Positions 1 through 10,906 of a stretch of DNA of 64,000 nucleotides are shown in pieces; the first letter of the stretch is position 1, and every line of letters starts with the position of its first letter. Both the position numbers and the translations under genes were made by a program. Source of the DNA: Streptomyces sp. 35G-GA-8. Lineage in GTDB: Bacteria; Actinomycetota; Actinomycetes; Streptomycetales; Streptomycetaceae. The notes below the pieces were generated by a model that was not told the origin of the DNA, made no database searches, and was given only the letters and a program-made list of their open reading frames with translations. Where the stretch lies: the NCBI RefSeq assembly GCF_023534745.1, contig NZ_JAMHJQ010000002.1, positions 133,761 to 197,760 on the forward strand. Reading direction: 5' to 3'.

Positions 1-76
1 CGAAGTTGGGCGACTTCCGAGCCGCTGTCTTCAGCTGCTCCGGGACTTGCTCACGACGCCGTGCCTGCCCACTCAT
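1..76 (-). CDS. 5' end of an unidentified gene (partial, runs off window)
   Basis: An ATG at position 76 on the minus strand is preceded by a GAGGAG ribosome-binding site about 7 bases upstream. The frame stays open to the window edge, giving 25 residues beginning MSGQARRREQVPEQL. The basic, Arg/Gln/Glu-rich start fits a small cytoplasmic actinobacterial protein, but 25 residues are too few to assign a family. Chance is possible; the RBS is the main support. Confidence 0.3.
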   Translation of the reverse strand, partial: MSGQARRREQVPEQLKTAARKSPNF

Positions 77-353
77 ACGCTGCCGCTCCTCGACCAGGCC
101 ACGTCCGGCCCTCACCTGTGACAAGACCTCTCAGCCTATGTCCAACCAAGCGCTCCGCTCTGGCAAATGAACCGATCACGACAAAATCGACGGCCCCGCA
201 ACCGCCCACCCTCAAGGGTTCGTGTGCGTTCGGAATTCCAGCACGGGACAGCATCCCGGGGGTGGCCACAAGTGCCGACAGGTGCTCCGATCCGGCCCGC
301 TGGGGCAGCGTCCAGCGCCCATTACACCGTCCGACCCTCGTCGGGGCCGCAGA
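77..353. other. gene-free stretch between the edge gene and ychF
   Basis: Frames here are short, overlap each other on both strands and lack convincing ribosome-binding sites. The stretch lies upstream of the minus-strand edge gene and downstream of the ychF terminator. Apart from a likely promoter for the edge gene I see nothing in it. Confidence 0.5.
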
Positions 354-380
354 AGGGCCCGTCTTGTATTGACGGGCCCC
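354..380 (-). terminator. hairpin terminator downstream of ychF
   Basis: GGGCCCGTC at 355-363 pairs perfectly with GACGGGCCC at 371-379 around a 7-base AT-rich loop. It lies about 50 bases beyond the ychF stop on the ychF strand. There is no strong T-tract, as is usual in Streptomyces. Confidence 0.6.
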
Positions 381-427
381 TCGTGACCTGCACCTTTACA
401 GAGCGGGAATTTTGATTGAGCTTTCAA

Positions 428-1516
<1,089 letters not shown>

Positions 1517-1722
1517 GTTGGCGACTTCCTGAAGTGAGGACTGGCTGATGGCCGTGGCCGGCCCAGGGCGGGCCGATCTCCCAGTTTACGGGCGGGCCGC
1601 AGCCGCTTCGACGGGCGCCGGGCGGCTCGGTCCGGTCGCCCGGCGTCGAACTCAACGCCAAGCTCGCCCAAAGGGCGTGTCCAACGCCTGCATCGTCGTC
1701 CCGGGCCACCTACGTTGGTCCG

Positions 1723-2403
1723 GTGGAGCAGCACAGGACACGTCAACCTCAGCAGCGTCGACAGCGCCCCCCGAGCCCCCGCACAGGAACGGGCGCCAGG
1801 ACCGCCGGCGGCTACCGCGTCCCGGTGGCGCCCCGGCCCCGGGTGCCGCCGTTGGCGCAGCGGCTGCGCAGACTGCCCAATCCCCGGTTCACCGGGCTCG
1901 GCGCGGGCCTGTTCGCCACCGCGACGATGCTGGGCATCGGCTTTCTGGACCGGCTGCTCCTGGACGGCGCGCCGCTGGTCTACGGGGTGCTGTTCCTGCC
2001 GGTCAGCGTGGTGACCGCGCTCTGGGTACGTACCGCCGACCTGGTCACTGCGCCGATCAGCGTGCCGATCGCCTTCGCCGTCGGCGCGTATCCGATCGCC
2101 GACGGCAACGGCGGCTTCGGCGGGCAGGCGATGTCGCTCGTCACCACCCTGGCCGTGCACGCGGGCTGGCTGTACGGCGGCACGCTCATCGCCGGGCTCA
2201 TCGCGTCCGTACGGAAGGTACGGCAGATGGCCCGCCGCCAGAACGCCCGGGAGGCGGCGGTCCGAGCCGGGGCGATCCGGGCCGGGGCCACGGCGTACCG
2301 GGCGGCGGGCCCCCGCCCCAGCGCCAGCCCCAGCCCCCGACCCGGCGCCCGGAGCAGGGCTCCCGGACCCACCGTGCCCAGGGCCGTACGGCGCGGCGGC
2401 TAG
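1723..2403 (+). CDS. DUF6542-type membrane protein
   Basis: 226 residues from a GTG start. A proline/arginine-rich N-terminal tail (about 1-50) precedes three or four hydrophobic helices between residues about 55 and 180. A basic, Ala/Pro/Ser-rich cytoplasmic tail follows. This matches the actinobacterial DUF6542 membrane proteins found next to ychF and ppgK; no biochemical function is known. No Shine-Dalgarno sequence precedes the GTG, but TACGTT lies 7 bases upstream at the spacing of a -10 element, so the transcript may be leaderless. Confidence 0.75.
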   Translation: MEQHRTRQPQQRRQRPPSPRTGTGARTAGGYRVPVAPRPRVPPLAQRLRRLPNPRFTGLGAGLFATATMLGIGFLDRLLLDGAPLVYGVLFLPVSVVTALWVRTADLVTAPISVPIAFAVGAYPIADGNGGFGGQAMSLVTTLAVHAGWLYGGTLIAGLIASVRKVRQMARRQNAREAAVRAGAIRAGATAYRAAGPRPSASPSPRPGARSRAPGPTVPRAVRRGG

Positions 2404-2450
2404 GGCGTGTATCGAAAGCAGCGCCGTCCGGTCGGGTCAGGCCCCTCCCC

Positions 2451-3194
2451 TCACCTTCCCGCCGCCGTCATCGCCGCTCCCACGATCCCCGCGTTGTTCT
2501 GAAGCTCCGCCGGCAGTATCTCGGCCCTGATCCCCTCGATGAGAGGGATGAACTTGTCGGCCTTACGGCTCACCCCGCCGCCGATGATGAAGAGATCGGG
2601 CGAGAACAGCATCTCCAGATGGGCCAGATACTTCTGGACCCGGTGCGCCCAGTGGTGCCAGCTCAGGTCCCCGTCCTCCTTGACCTTCGTCGACGCCCGC
2701 TTCTCCGCCTCGTGGCCGTCCAGCTCCAGATGTCCCAGCTCGGTGTTGGGCACCAGCTTGCCGTCCATGAAGAGCGCGCTGCCGATACCCGTACCGAAGG
2801 TCAGCAGGAACACCACGCCCTTGCGGCCTCTGCCCGCGCCGAAGGCCATCTCGGCCACGCCCGCCGCGTCGGCGTCGTTGAGGAGGGTGGTCCGCAGGCC
2901 CAGCCGCTCGCCGAGCAGCTGCCCCGCGTCCGTATCGATCCAGGCCTTGTCGACATTGGCCGCGGTACGGATCACCGAGCCCGTGACCACCCCCGGGAAC
3001 GTGATGCCGACCGGGCCCGACCAGCCGAAGTGCCGTACGACCTCCACCACGCCGTCGGCGACGCTCTCGGGCGTCGCCGGGTGCGGGGTCAGCACCTTGT
3101 ACCGCGGCTCGACCAGATCACCGCGCTCCAGGTCCACGGGCGCACCCTTGATGCCCGACCCACCGATGTCCACTCCGAAGACGTTCATGGACAC
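2451..3194 (-). CDS. ppgK: polyphosphate-dependent glucokinase (ROK family)
   Basis: 247 residues. Phosphorylates glucose to glucose 6-phosphate using polyphosphate and/or ATP. The N-terminal phosphate-binding loop is FGVDIGGSGIKGA (about 5-17). The family segments NDADAAGVAEMAFGAGRG and LTFGTGIGSALF follow, with GHLELDG (about 153-159) replacing the zinc-cysteine motif of other ROK kinases, which is the PpgK pattern. An in-frame ATG two codons downstream (3188) is an alternative start. It stands alone between DUF6542 and ispH. Confidence 0.95.
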   Translation of the reverse strand: MSMNVFGVDIGGSGIKGAPVDLERGDLVEPRYKVLTPHPATPESVADGVVEVVRHFGWSGPVGITFPGVVTGSVIRTAANVDKAWIDTDAGQLLGERLGLRTTLLNDADAAGVAEMAFGAGRGRKGVVFLLTFGTGIGSALFMDGKLVPNTELGHLELDGHEAEKRASTKVKEDGDLSWHHWAHRVQKYLAHLEMLFSPDLFIIGGGVSRKADKFIPLIEGIRAEILPAELQNNAGIVGAAMTAAGR

Positions 3195-3290
3195 AACGTT
3201 ACGGGCAGATGCTGACAGCGACTTCCCGGACGGTCGCTTTGGCCCTGCCCGTAGCCCGAGCAGTCATCCAGGCCCGGGCCCCTACTTCTC

Positions 3291-4319
3291 CTACTTCTCC
3301 GAGAGGGCCGCCGCCTCGGCGCGCAGGTCGCGGCGCAGCTCCTTCGGCAGCGAGAACGTGATCGACTCCTCCGCCGCCTTGACGATCTCGACATCCTCGA
3401 AGCCGCGCTGTGACAGCCACTCCAGCACGCCTTCGACCAGGATCTCCGGGACGGACGCGCCCGAGGTGACACCGACCGTGGAGACGCCGTCGAGCCAGGA
3501 CTCCTCGATCTCCTCGGCGCCGTCCACCAGATGGGAGGCGCCCGCGCCCGCGCCGAGGGCGACCTCGACCAGCCGGACCGAGTTGGAGGAGTTCTTGGAG
3601 CCGACGACGATCACGAGATCGGCGTCGGCGCCCATCTGCTTGACCGCGATCTGGCGGTTCTGGGTGGCGTAGCAGATGTCGTCGCTCGGCGGCGAGATCA
3701 GCTGCGGGAACTTCTCCTTGAGCGCCCCGACCGTCTCCATCGTCTCGTCCACCGACAGCGTGGTCTGCGAGAGCCAGACGACCTTCGACTCGTCGCGCAC
3801 CTCGACGTTGGCGACATCGTCCGGGCCGTCGACCAGCGTGATGTGGTCCGGGGCCTCGCCCGACGTACCGATGACCTCTTCGTGTCCGTCGTGGCCGATG
3901 AGGAGGATGTCGTAGTCCTCGTTCGCGAACCGGACGGCTTCCTTGTGCACCTTGGTGACCAGCGGGCAGGTCGCGTCGATGGTGGCGAGCTTGCGGTCCG
4001 CCGCCTCCTGGTGCACGACGGGCGCGACGCCGTGGGCCGAGAACATGACGATCGAGCCCTCGGGGACCTCCGCCGTCTCCTCGACGAAGATCGCGCCCTT
4101 CTTCTCCAGGGTTCTGACGACGTACTTGTTGTGGACGATCTCGTGACGGACGTAGATCGGCGCCCCGTACTGCTCCAGCGCTTTCTCCACGGCGATCACG
4201 GCGCGGTCGACACCGGCGCAGTAACCGCGGGGAGCGGCGAGCAGGACGCGTTTGCCGGCGCGGCGCGCGGCGTCTCCACTCGGGGTGGTGGCGGGCGACG
4301 GGCGGGACGTGTCAGTCAT
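3291..4319 (-). CDS. ispH: 4-hydroxy-3-methylbut-2-enyl diphosphate reductase (IspH/LytB)
   Basis: 342 residues using the ATG at 4319; the open frame extends 76 codons further upstream but that extension is low-complexity. IspH is the last enzyme of the MEP pathway and reduces HMBPP to IPP and DMAPP with a [4Fe-4S] cluster. The three cluster cysteines are visible in [13 protein letters not shown] (C34), [11 protein letters not shown] and [10 protein letters not shown]. Ser/Asn substrate-binding motifs such as VGSKNSSNS are present. It diverges from the permease at 4418, with about 100 bases between them for promoters. Confidence 0.96.
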   Translation of the reverse strand: MTDTSRPSPATTPSGDAARRAGKRVLLAAPRGYCAGVDRAVIAVEKALEQYGAPIYVRHEIVHNKYVVRTLEKKGAIFVEETAEVPEGSIVMFSAHGVAPVVHQEAADRKLATIDATCPLVTKVHKEAVRFANEDYDILLIGHDGHEEVIGTSGEAPDHITLVDGPDDVANVEVRDESKVVWLSQTTLSVDETMETVGALKEKFPQLISPPSDDICYATQNRQIAVKQMGADADLVIVVGSKNSSNSVRLVEVALGAGAGASHLVDGAEEIEESWLDGVSTVGVTSGASVPEILVEGVLEWLSQRGFEDVEIVKAAEESITFSLPKELRRDLRAEAAALSEK

Positions 4320-4417
4320 GGGTCCCATCGTAAGGCCGTCCAGAAGAGGCGGGACGGCGGGCGGCGGCCCGAGACTGGGCCTACGCGATCGACGGAGGGA
4401 ATCGACGGAGGGACGCG

Positions 4418-5911
4418 ATGGCCGAGACCGGCGCCGGTTCGGACGGGCCGTCAGACCGGCCGTCGAACGGGCCACCGTCGGACCGGCCGTCGTCGGACCG
4501 GTCTCCGTACGGGCCGTCGTCGGACCGGGCTCCGCACGGGCCGCCACCGGACCGGCCGTCCCAGGGCGGCGGGCTGCGGCGGACGCTCGGCTTCCGCGAT
4601 CTCGTCGTCTACGGGCTCCTCTTCATCGCTCCCATGGCGCCCGTCGGAGTCTTCGGCACGCTCGACGCCAAGTCCCATGGCGCCGTGGCCCTGGTCTATG
4701 TCGTGGCGACCGTCGCGATGGCGTTCACCGCCTTCAGTTACGCGCAGATGGTGCGGGTCGCCCCGCAGGCCGGCTCGGTCTTCGCGTACGCGCGCAAAGG
4801 GCTCGGCGAAGGGGCCGGATTCATCGCCGGGTGGCTGGCGATGCTCGACTATCTGCTGATCCCGGCGGTCGCCTATCTCTTCGCCGGGATCGCGATGGAG
4901 GCGCTGGTCCCGTCCGTCGACCGGTGGGTGTGGACCGCGATCGCCGTCGTCATCACCACCCTGCTCAACCTCTGGGGGGTACGGGCCGCGGCCCAGGTCG
5001 GGATGGCGGTGCTCGCCCTGGAGATCGTCGTCCTGCTGGTGTTCGTCGTGTCGGCCGTCGCGGTGCTCGTGCGGAACGGTGGGACGCGCGGCTGGTCCAC
5101 CCCGTTCACAAGCGATGTGGGCTTCTCCCTGGCCGCCGTACTGGGCGGGGTTTCGGTGGCCGTGCTGTCCTATCTGGGCTTCGACGCGATCGCGTCGTTC
5201 GCCGAGGAGGTGACGGGCGGATCGCGGCAGGTGGCGCGCGCCGTGCTGTCCTGCCTGGTGCTGGCGGGCGCGCTGTTCATCGCGCAGACCTATCTGGTGG
5301 CGCTGCTCGAACCGATGTCCTCGGCGGAGCTGGCCGCCGACCCGGCCGCGCAGGGCTCCGCGTTTTATGACGCGGTGGACACCTCGGTCGGCGCCTGGCT
5401 GCATGACCTGGTGGCGGCCAGCAAGGCGATCGGCGCGGCGTTCGCGGCGCTGGCCGCGCAGGCGGCGGCCGGACGGCTGCTCTTCGCCATGGGACGCGAG
5501 CGCCGGCTGCCGCATGTGCTCTCGCGTACGGACTCGGGCGTGCCCCGGGTGGCGTTGCTGCTGGCCGCCGTGGTGACGCTGTCGACGGCCGTGTGGGCGG
5601 CCCGGCGCGGCGACGGGCTCGACCGGCTGGTCTCGGTGGTGGACGTCGGGGCGCTGTCGGCGTTCGTGCTGCTGCACGCGTCGGTGGTGGGGTGGTTCGC
5701 GGTACGGCGCGGGGACGGGCCGGTGCGCCCGTTCCGGCATGTGGTGCTGCCGCTGATCGGCGCGGGGATCCTGATCGCGGTGATCGTGGCGGCGGCGGGC
5801 TCGGCGCGGATCGCGGGCGCGATCTGGCTGGCCGTGGGTCTGCTGGTGCTGCTGGTACAGCGGGGGCGGGGGCGGGGGCCAGGGCCCGGGGCCGCAAGAA
5901 CGTGGCCGTAG
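4418..5911 (+). CDS. APC-superfamily amino acid permease
   Basis: 497 residues with about 12 hydrophobic helices from residue 60 onward, typical of amino acid-polyamine-organocation transporters. The first helix region reads [20 protein letters not shown], followed by the family's unwound-helix motif region. Residues 7-50 are a disordered extension of repeated S/D-R/G-P units, unlike the rest of the protein. An ATG preceded by GGAGGGA supports the start. Substrate cannot be read from sequence. The gene is monocistronic and its 3' flank contains an 8-bp tandem repeat. Confidence 0.88.
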   Translation: MAETGAGSDGPSDRPSNGPPSDRPSSDRSPYGPSSDRAPHGPPPDRPSQGGGLRRTLGFRDLVVYGLLFIAPMAPVGVFGTLDAKSHGAVALVYVVATVAMAFTAFSYAQMVRVAPQAGSVFAYARKGLGEGAGFIAGWLAMLDYLLIPAVAYLFAGIAMEALVPSVDRWVWTAIAVVITTLLNLWGVRAAAQVGMAVLALEIVVLLVFVVSAVAVLVRNGGTRGWSTPFTSDVGFSLAAVLGGVSVAVLSYLGFDAIASFAEEVTGGSRQVARAVLSCLVLAGALFIAQTYLVALLEPMSSAELAADPAAQGSAFYDAVDTSVGAWLHDLVAASKAIGAAFAALAAQAAAGRLLFAMGRERRLPHVLSRTDSGVPRVALLLAAVVTLSTAVWAARRGDGLDRLVSVVDVGALSAFVLLHASVVGWFAVRRGDGPVRPFRHVVLPLIGAGILIAVIVAAAGSARIAGAIWLAVGLLVLLVQRGRGRGPGPGAARTWP

Positions 5912-5978
5912 GGCCTGCCCATCGAGCCTGCCCGTCGGGCTGCCGCCCGGCCCATCGAGCCTGCGACCCGGCCCGTGC

Positions 5979-6055
5979 CCACCGAACCACCGAACCACCG
6001 AACCACCGAACCACCGAACCACCGAACCGCTGAGCCGCTGAGCCGCTGAGCCGCT
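5979..6055. repeat. tandem 8-bp repeats (CCACCGAA x6, then CCGCTGAG x3.6)
   Basis: Six perfect copies of CCACCGAA (5979-6026) run directly into three full copies and a five-base remainder of CCGCTGAG (6027-6055). The array lies between the permease stop and the xseA start and is not within a recognised gene. A similar 8-bp array occurs at 42768. Confidence 0.9.
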
Positions 6056-6094
6056 TTCGGGGCGATGTCAGAGGCGGCCGATACGCTCCCGTGT

Positions 6095-7303
6095 ATGGCT
6101 CTCACTACATCCGCGGAGGCCCCGCTGCCCGTCGGCGAGGTGTCGCGGCTCATCGGCGGGTGGATCGACCGGCTCGGTGCCATCTGGGTCGAGGGACAGA
6201 TCACCCAGCTCTCGCGCAGGCCGGGGGCGGGCGTCGTCTTTCTGACGCTGCGCGATCCGTCGTACGACATCTCGGTGAGCGTGACCTGCTACCGCCAGGT
6301 CTTCGACGCGATCGCGGACGTGGTCTCCGAGGGCGCGCGGGTCGTGGTGCGGGCCAAGCCCGAGTGGTACGCGCCGCGCGGGCAGCTGTCGCTGCGGGCC
6401 ACGGAGATACGGCCCGTCGGCATCGGTGAACTGCTCGTGCGGCTGGAGCTGTTGAAGAAGTCCCTGGGGGCCGAGGGGCTGTTCGCCGCCGACCGCAAGA
6501 AGCCGCTGCCCTTTCTGCCGCAGCTGATCGGGCTGGTGTGCGGACGGGCCTCGGCGGCCGAGCGCGATGTGCTGGAGAACGCGCGGCGGCGGTGGCCCGC
6601 GGTGCGCTTCGAGGTCCGCAACACCGCGGTGCAGGGGGTCAACGCGGTGGCGCAGGTCGTCCAGGCGGTCAAGGAGCTGGACGCGCTGCCGGAGGTGGAT
6701 GTGATCGTCGTGGCGCGGGGCGGCGGCAGCGTGGAGGATCTGCTGCCGTTCTCGGACGAGCAGCTGGTACGGGCGGTGGCGGCGTGCCGTACGCCCGTGG
6801 TCTCCGCGATCGGCCATGAGCCGGACGCGCCGCTGCTGGACCTGGTCGCGGACGTACGGGCCTCCACCCCGACCGACGCCGCGAAGCGGATCGTGCCGGA
6901 CGTCGGGGAGGAACAGGACCGCGTACAGGCCCTGCGGGACCGGGCCCTGCGGACGGTACGGGGGCTGCTCGACCGGGAGGAGCGCGGTCTCGCCCACGCG
7001 CTGGCCAGGCCCGTGATGGAACGGCCGCACCGGATGGTGGACGAGCGCGCGGCCGAGGTGGACGCGCTCGCCGACCGGAGCCGGCGGGTGCTGCGGCATC
7101 TGCTGGACCGCGCGGACTCCGAGCTGTCGCACACCCGCGCCCGGGTGGTCGCGCTGTCCCCGGCGGCGACGCTGGAGCGCGGTTACGCGGTGCTCCAGCG
7201 GCCGGACGGGACGGTCGTACGCTCGCCGGGCGAGGTCACCGCGGCCGAGGAGCTGCGGGCCAGGGTGGCGGAGGGTGAGTTCACGGTACGGGTCGCCGAA
7301 TGA
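6095..7303 (+). CDS. xseA: exodeoxyribonuclease VII large subunit
   Basis: 402 residues from the ATG at 6095 (an ATG ten codons upstream is less likely). With XseB it degrades single-stranded DNA to oligonucleotides in repair. The N-terminal OB fold (about 8-105) includes [15 protein letters not shown]. The catalytic/core domain has [20 protein letters not shown] and [18 protein letters not shown], and is followed by the long helical region for small-subunit binding. TACGCT lies 7 bases before the ATG, so a leaderless mRNA is possible. xseB follows after 78 bases. Confidence 0.95.
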   Translation: MALTTSAEAPLPVGEVSRLIGGWIDRLGAIWVEGQITQLSRRPGAGVVFLTLRDPSYDISVSVTCYRQVFDAIADVVSEGARVVVRAKPEWYAPRGQLSLRATEIRPVGIGELLVRLELLKKSLGAEGLFAADRKKPLPFLPQLIGLVCGRASAAERDVLENARRRWPAVRFEVRNTAVQGVNAVAQVVQAVKELDALPEVDVIVVARGGGSVEDLLPFSDEQLVRAVAACRTPVVSAIGHEPDAPLLDLVADVRASTPTDAAKRIVPDVGEEQDRVQALRDRALRTVRGLLDREERGLAHALARPVMERPHRMVDERAAEVDALADRSRRVLRHLLDRADSELSHTRARVVALSPAATLERGYAVLQRPDGTVVRSPGEVTAAEELRARVAEGEFTVRVAE

Positions 7304-7381
7304 GGGCTGACGCGATCGTTGTCCGACCGCGCCACCGGCGCGCATCCAAGAAGGTCAAGAAGGTCTGAGAAGGTGGATCAC

Positions 7382-7639
7382 ATGGCCAGGACGGACGAGC
7401 ACGCGACGCTCGGTTACGAGCAGGCGCGGGATGAGTTGATCGAGGTCGTACGGCGGCTGGAGGCAGGCGGCACTTCTCTGGAGGACTCGCTGGCGCTGTG
7501 GGAGCGGGGCGAGGAGCTGGCGAAGGTCTGCCGCCGCTGGCTGGACGGTGCCAGGGCGCGGCTCGACGCGTCCCTCGCGGACGAGGCCCCGGAACAGGAC
7601 GGCCGGAACGGCGGCGAGGCGGAAGCGCCCCTGGCCTGA
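7382..7639 (+). CDS. xseB: exodeoxyribonuclease VII small subunit
   Basis: 85 residues from the ATG at 7382, preceded by GAAGGTGG; the frame's earlier start at 7319 would add an unconserved basic tail. The family signature is visible: GYEQARDELIEVVRRLEAG, LEDSLALWERGEEL, then a helix ending in LDGARARLD. XseB binds XseA in several copies and is needed for activity. The acidic C-terminal tail is variable. Expected operon partner of xseA. Confidence 0.95.
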   Translation: MARTDEHATLGYEQARDELIEVVRRLEAGGTSLEDSLALWERGEELAKVCRRWLDGARARLDASLADEAPEQDGRNGGEAEAPLA

Positions 7640-7665
7640 CTCCCCTGTCGTGACCTGCGGGGTCG

Positions 7666-7708
7666 TTGCGAGTCGAGTCACCCCATGTTGTGAGTCGAGT
7701 CACCCCAT
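7666..7708 (+). repeat. 21-bp direct repeat upstream of the nitroreductase gene
   Basis: TTGCGAGTCGAGTCACCCCAT (7666-7686) recurs at 7688-7708 with a single C-to-T change; the repeats start 22 bp apart, about two helical turns. They lie 86-128 bp before the nitroreductase start, so they are candidates for a tandem operator. Not matched to any known regulator. Confidence 0.6.
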
Positions 7709-7793
7709 CGGCGATTTTTGTTGAAGGTTCACACATCCACTTGTACGGTGAATGCTGTTTACCGGATCCATCGCGCCCCCGGAAGGTACTTCC

Positions 7794-8381
7794 ATGTCCC
7801 TCGTTCTCGACTCCACCGCTCAGGACCTCCTCTTCCGTGAGGCACGTACGGCCAATACGTTCTCCGACGAGCCGGTGACCGAGGAGCAGGTGCAGGCCAT
7901 CTACGACCTCGTCAAGTACGGCCCCACCTCGATGAACCAGTCGCCGCTGCGCGTCGTCCTGGTCCGTTCCGCCGAGGCCCGCGAACGCCTCGTACCGCTC
8001 ATGTCCGAGGGCAACCAGGCCAAGACCGCCACCGCGCCGCTCGTCGCGATCCTGGCCGCGGACAACGAGTTCCACGAGGAGCTGCCCCAGCTCTTCCCGC
8101 ACTTCCCGCAGGCGAAGGACTTCTTCGGTGACCGTTCGGTCCGCGAGCACACCGCCGCGCTGAACGCCACTCTCCAGGCCGGCTACTTCATCGTCGGCGT
8201 CCGGGCCGCCGGGCTCGCCGCGGGCCCGATGTCAGGCTTCGACTCGGCGGGCGTCCAGAAGGAGTTCCTGGACGACGACCACACCCCGCTGATGATCATC
8301 AACATCGGCAAGCCCGGCGACAACGCCTGGCACCCGCGCTCCCCGCGCCTCTCCTACGACGAGGCCGTCACCACCGTCTGA
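7794..8381 (+). CDS. nitroreductase-family flavoprotein (RutE / malonic semialdehyde reductase-like)
   Basis: 195 residues from the ATG at 7794, preceded by GGAAGG; a start 42 bases earlier is possible but lacks an RBS. This is an FMN-dependent nitroreductase fold. The flavin-binding segments are the early ARTANTFSDEPV, YGPTSMNQSPLRVVLV, and the late AAGLAAGPMSGFD. These match the RutE/HadB subgroup rather than classic NfsA/B. Likely reaction is NAD(P)H-dependent reduction of malonic semialdehyde or a similar small carbonyl, but no rut genes are nearby, so the substrate is open. A strong hairpin follows the stop. Confidence 0.85.
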   Translation: MSLVLDSTAQDLLFREARTANTFSDEPVTEEQVQAIYDLVKYGPTSMNQSPLRVVLVRSAEARERLVPLMSEGNQAKTATAPLVAILAADNEFHEELPQLFPHFPQAKDFFGDRSVREHTAALNATLQAGYFIVGVRAAGLAAGPMSGFDSAGVQKEFLDDDHTPLMIINIGKPGDNAWHPRSPRLSYDEAVTTV

Positions 8382-8390
8382 GCCCGCACA

Positions 8391-8434
8391 CGTAACGAGG
8401 CCGAGGACCCGTGCGGGTCCCCGGCCTCGTTACA
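8391..8434. terminator. bidirectional hairpin terminator
   Basis: GTAACGAGGCCG...GGACC pairs with GGTCC...CGGCCTCGTTAC over about 18 bp around a GTGC loop. It sits between the convergent nitroreductase and DUF4245 genes and can serve both. Confidence 0.85.
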
Positions 8435-8488
8435 TGTGGTCAGGGTTGTGCCTGGTCAGGGGTTACCTGTGGGCAGGGTTACGTGCGG

Positions 8489-9073
8489 TCAGGACGCCGC
8501 GACTCCGGCCGTCTCGGCCTCCGGCTTCCCCGACTCCGGGCCCCCGGCCTCCTGCGCGTCGGCCTCCAGCGCGGCGGCCATCTCGGCCAGCCGCTCGAAG
8601 GACGCCGTACCCGTCACCACCGTCGTCGCGTCCCCGTCCGTCCGGACCAGGGCGTCGTACTTCGGCCCCTCCCAGCGCTGCCAGGTCTCACCCGCCACCT
8701 GCTGCGTCTTACCGGTGTCCGCGGCCTGCCTGCTGACCTCCGCGGCGTACTTCTCGGGAGCCCCCGTCGACTGCTCGACCGCGACGTACTGGCCGTCCGG
8801 GGCCAGATACCCGAGGTGCCAGGCGTTGTCGCTCTCACGCTTGTACGAGACGGACGTCGGCTTCCATGTCTCCGCCAGGCCCGCCGGCGCCAGCACCGGG
8901 TACGGCGCCGCGCGCCGCGCGGTCAGCAGCTCGACCCGGTAGTCGACCGCCTTGACCGGGATGGGCTCGTCGTCATGCGGGATGAACAGATAGATCCCGG
9001 CGACGACGACTCCGATGACCGCCATCGACAGGAAGAGGTCCCGCACCGTCTGTTTGCCTCGCGTACTCGCCAC
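8489..9073 (-). CDS. DUF4245 membrane-anchored protein
   Basis: 194 residues: a short basic N-terminus (MASTRGKQTVRDLFLS), one transmembrane helix (about 13-31), and an extracytoplasmic domain of about 140 residues. These fit the actinobacterial DUF4245 family, usually encoded beside glpX. Function unknown. The tail is Glu/Gly/Pro-rich. It diverges from glpX, with about 120 bp of shared promoter DNA. Confidence 0.85.
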   Translation of the reverse strand: MASTRGKQTVRDLFLSMAVIGVVVAGIYLFIPHDDEPIPVKAVDYRVELLTARRAAPYPVLAPAGLAETWKPTSVSYKRESDNAWHLGYLAPDGQYVAVEQSTGAPEKYAAEVSRQAADTGKTQQVAGETWQRWEGPKYDALVRTDGDATTVVTGTASFERLAEMAAALEADAQEAGGPESGKPEAETAGVAAS

Positions 9074-9196
9074 CGCACCATCGTCGCATCACACCCCGGC
9101 GCTCATACGTGGGGCCCTCTGCTCAATCTGTCGATGTACGGATAGAGTCGTATCACCCTCTTTTCCGGCCGTCGCCGTACAGAAAGGTGCGCTCCG

Positions 9197-10228
9197 ATGA
9201 CCGAGCATCAACTACCGCCTCCCCTTGAGGTGTCTCCCGAGGCACCCGACCGCAACCTGGCCCTGGAACTGGTCCGGGTCACCGAGGCAGCCGCGATGGC
9301 GGCCGGCCGGTGGGTCGGGCGCGGGGACAAGATCGGCGCGGACGGCGCCGCGGTGAACGCCATGCGTACGCTCGTCTCCACCGTGTCGATGAACGGCGTG
9401 GTCGTCATCGGTGAGGGCGAGAAGGACGAAGCCCCGATGCTGTTCAACGGCGAGCATGTCGGTGACGGCACCGGCGCCGAGGTCGACATCGCCGTGGACC
9501 CCATCGACGGCACCACCCTGAACGCCAAGGGCATGCCGAACGCGATCGCCGTCCTGGCCGCCGCCGACCGCGGGGCCATGTTCGACCCGTCCGCGGTCTT
9601 CTACATGGACAAGCTCGTCACCGGCCCCGAGGCGGCCGACTTCGTCGACATCAACGCGCCCGTCGCGGTCAATATCCGCCGGGTCGCCAAGGCCAAGCAC
9701 TCGACGCCCGACGATGTCACCGTCGTCATCCTCGACCGCCCCCGCCACGAGGGCATCGTCAAGGAGATCAGGGAGACCGGCGCCCGGATCAAGTTCATCT
9801 CCGACGGCGATGTGGCCGGTTCGATCATGGCCGCCCGCGAAGGCACCGGCATCGACCTGCTGATGGGCGTCGGCGGCACCCCCGAGGGCATCATCTCGGC
9901 GTGCGCCATAAAGTGCCTCGGCGGTGTCATCCAGGGCAAGCTGTGGCCCAAGGACGAGGCCGAGCGGCGGCGCGCGATCGACGCCGGGCACGATCTGGAC
10001 CGCGTCCTGTCCACCGATGATCTGGTCAGTGGCGACAATGTCTTCTTCGTCGCCACCGGCATCACGGACGGCGAACTGCTGCGCGGGGTGCGCTACCGCT
10101 CGGAGACCGCGACCACTCAGTCCCTGGTCATGCGCTCGAAGTCGGGCACGATCCGGCAGATCGACTCGACCCATCGGCTCTCGAAGCTCCGGGCCTACAG
10201 CACGATCGACTTCGACCGCGCCAAGTAG
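9197..10228 (+). CDS. glpX: class II fructose-1,6-bisphosphatase
   Basis: 343 residues. Hydrolyses fructose 1,6-bisphosphate to fructose 6-phosphate in gluconeogenesis. It shows the lithium-sensitive phosphatase motifs: [13 protein letters not shown] with the metal-binding acids and [11 protein letters not shown] (about 95-105), then [20 protein letters not shown]. The start ATG is preceded by AAAGGTGCG. The gene is monocistronic and ends at a hairpin shared with the wbl gene. Confidence 0.97.
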   Translation: MTEHQLPPPLEVSPEAPDRNLALELVRVTEAAAMAAGRWVGRGDKIGADGAAVNAMRTLVSTVSMNGVVVIGEGEKDEAPMLFNGEHVGDGTGAEVDIAVDPIDGTTLNAKGMPNAIAVLAAADRGAMFDPSAVFYMDKLVTGPEAADFVDINAPVAVNIRRVAKAKHSTPDDVTVVILDRPRHEGIVKEIRETGARIKFISDGDVAGSIMAAREGTGIDLLMGVGGTPEGIISACAIKCLGGVIQGKLWPKDEAERRRAIDAGHDLDRVLSTDDLVSGDNVFFVATGITDGELLRGVRYRSETATTQSLVMRSKSGTIRQIDSTHRLSKLRAYSTIDFDRAK

Positions 10229-10281
10229 CCCTCGCCGTCACCGTCGCCAACGGACCGACACAACGGACCGGCGCATACGCA

Positions 10282-10316
10282 GAGGGCGCCCCAGCTGTGC
10301 GGCGGGGCGCCCCCTC
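10282..10316. terminator. bidirectional hairpin terminator between glpX and the wbl gene
   Basis: GGGCGCCCC (10284-10292) pairs with GGGGCGCCC (10304-10312), with flanking GAG/CTC extending the stem. It lies between two convergent genes. Confidence 0.8.
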
Positions 10317-10347
10317 CGTATCCGTACCGCCCGCGAACCAATCCGCT

Positions 10348-10722
10348 TCAACCAGCGGCTGCGATCCGGTCACCCGCCGCGGCGGCCTTCCGCAACTCCA
10401 CCTCGCGCCGCCGACGACGGGCCAGCACCACCCGGCGCTCGGCCGCGGTCAGCCCGCCCCACACCCCGTACGGCTCGGGCTGGAGCAGGGCATGCTCCCG
10501 GCAGTCGACCATGACCGGACAGCGGGCACAGACGCGCTTCGCGGCCTCCTCCCGCGCCAGTCTCGCGGCTGTCGGCTCCTTCGAGGGGGCGAAGAACAAT
10601 CCGGCTTCGTCCCGGCGGCACACCGCCTCCGAATGCCAGGGCCCGGCCTGATCCTCCCGAGCGGGACTCCGCTGGGGCGGTACGGCGGCGACCTGCAGGG
10701 GCTGATGCGGCAGTTGCAGCAC
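10348..10722 (-). CDS. WhiB-like iron-sulfur transcription factor
   Basis: 124 residues. Four cysteines that would ligate a [4Fe-4S] cluster are present: one in EAVCRRDE (about residue 35) and three in RVCARCPVMVDCREHA. These are followed by the G[VI]WGG turn (YGVWGGLTAAER) and a basic C-terminal DNA-binding helix. Wbl proteins act through sigma factor region 4 and sense redox/NO. Position next to glpX suggests the orthologue usually called wblI in S. coelicolor; this is synteny from memory, so no symbol is given. Confidence 0.93.
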   Translation of the reverse strand: MLQLPHQPLQVAAVPPQRSPAREDQAGPWHSEAVCRRDEAGLFFAPSKEPTAARLAREEAAKRVCARCPVMVDCREHALLQPEPYGVWGGLTAAERRVVLARRRRREVELRKAAAAGDRIAAAG

Positions 10723-10906
10723 GGTCTACTCCTGACGACGGCTTCGCGAGCGAGAGACGATGAAGCTTTCCCTACCCGCTGTACGCACGCCTATGCACTG
10801 AGTGGCAGCCAGTTCGGAGTCCGGAACGCGGTACGGAATTCCGGACGCGCCCCCACAACAGGACGCCTTTGGCCGGAAGTAGCCGAAAAGGCCCGGGTCG
10901 GGCGAG

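Noticed and set aside
4451-6022. 523-aa antisense open frame across the permease gene
   Set aside because: Low-complexity shadow frame; the permease on the other strand has convincing helices and an RBS.
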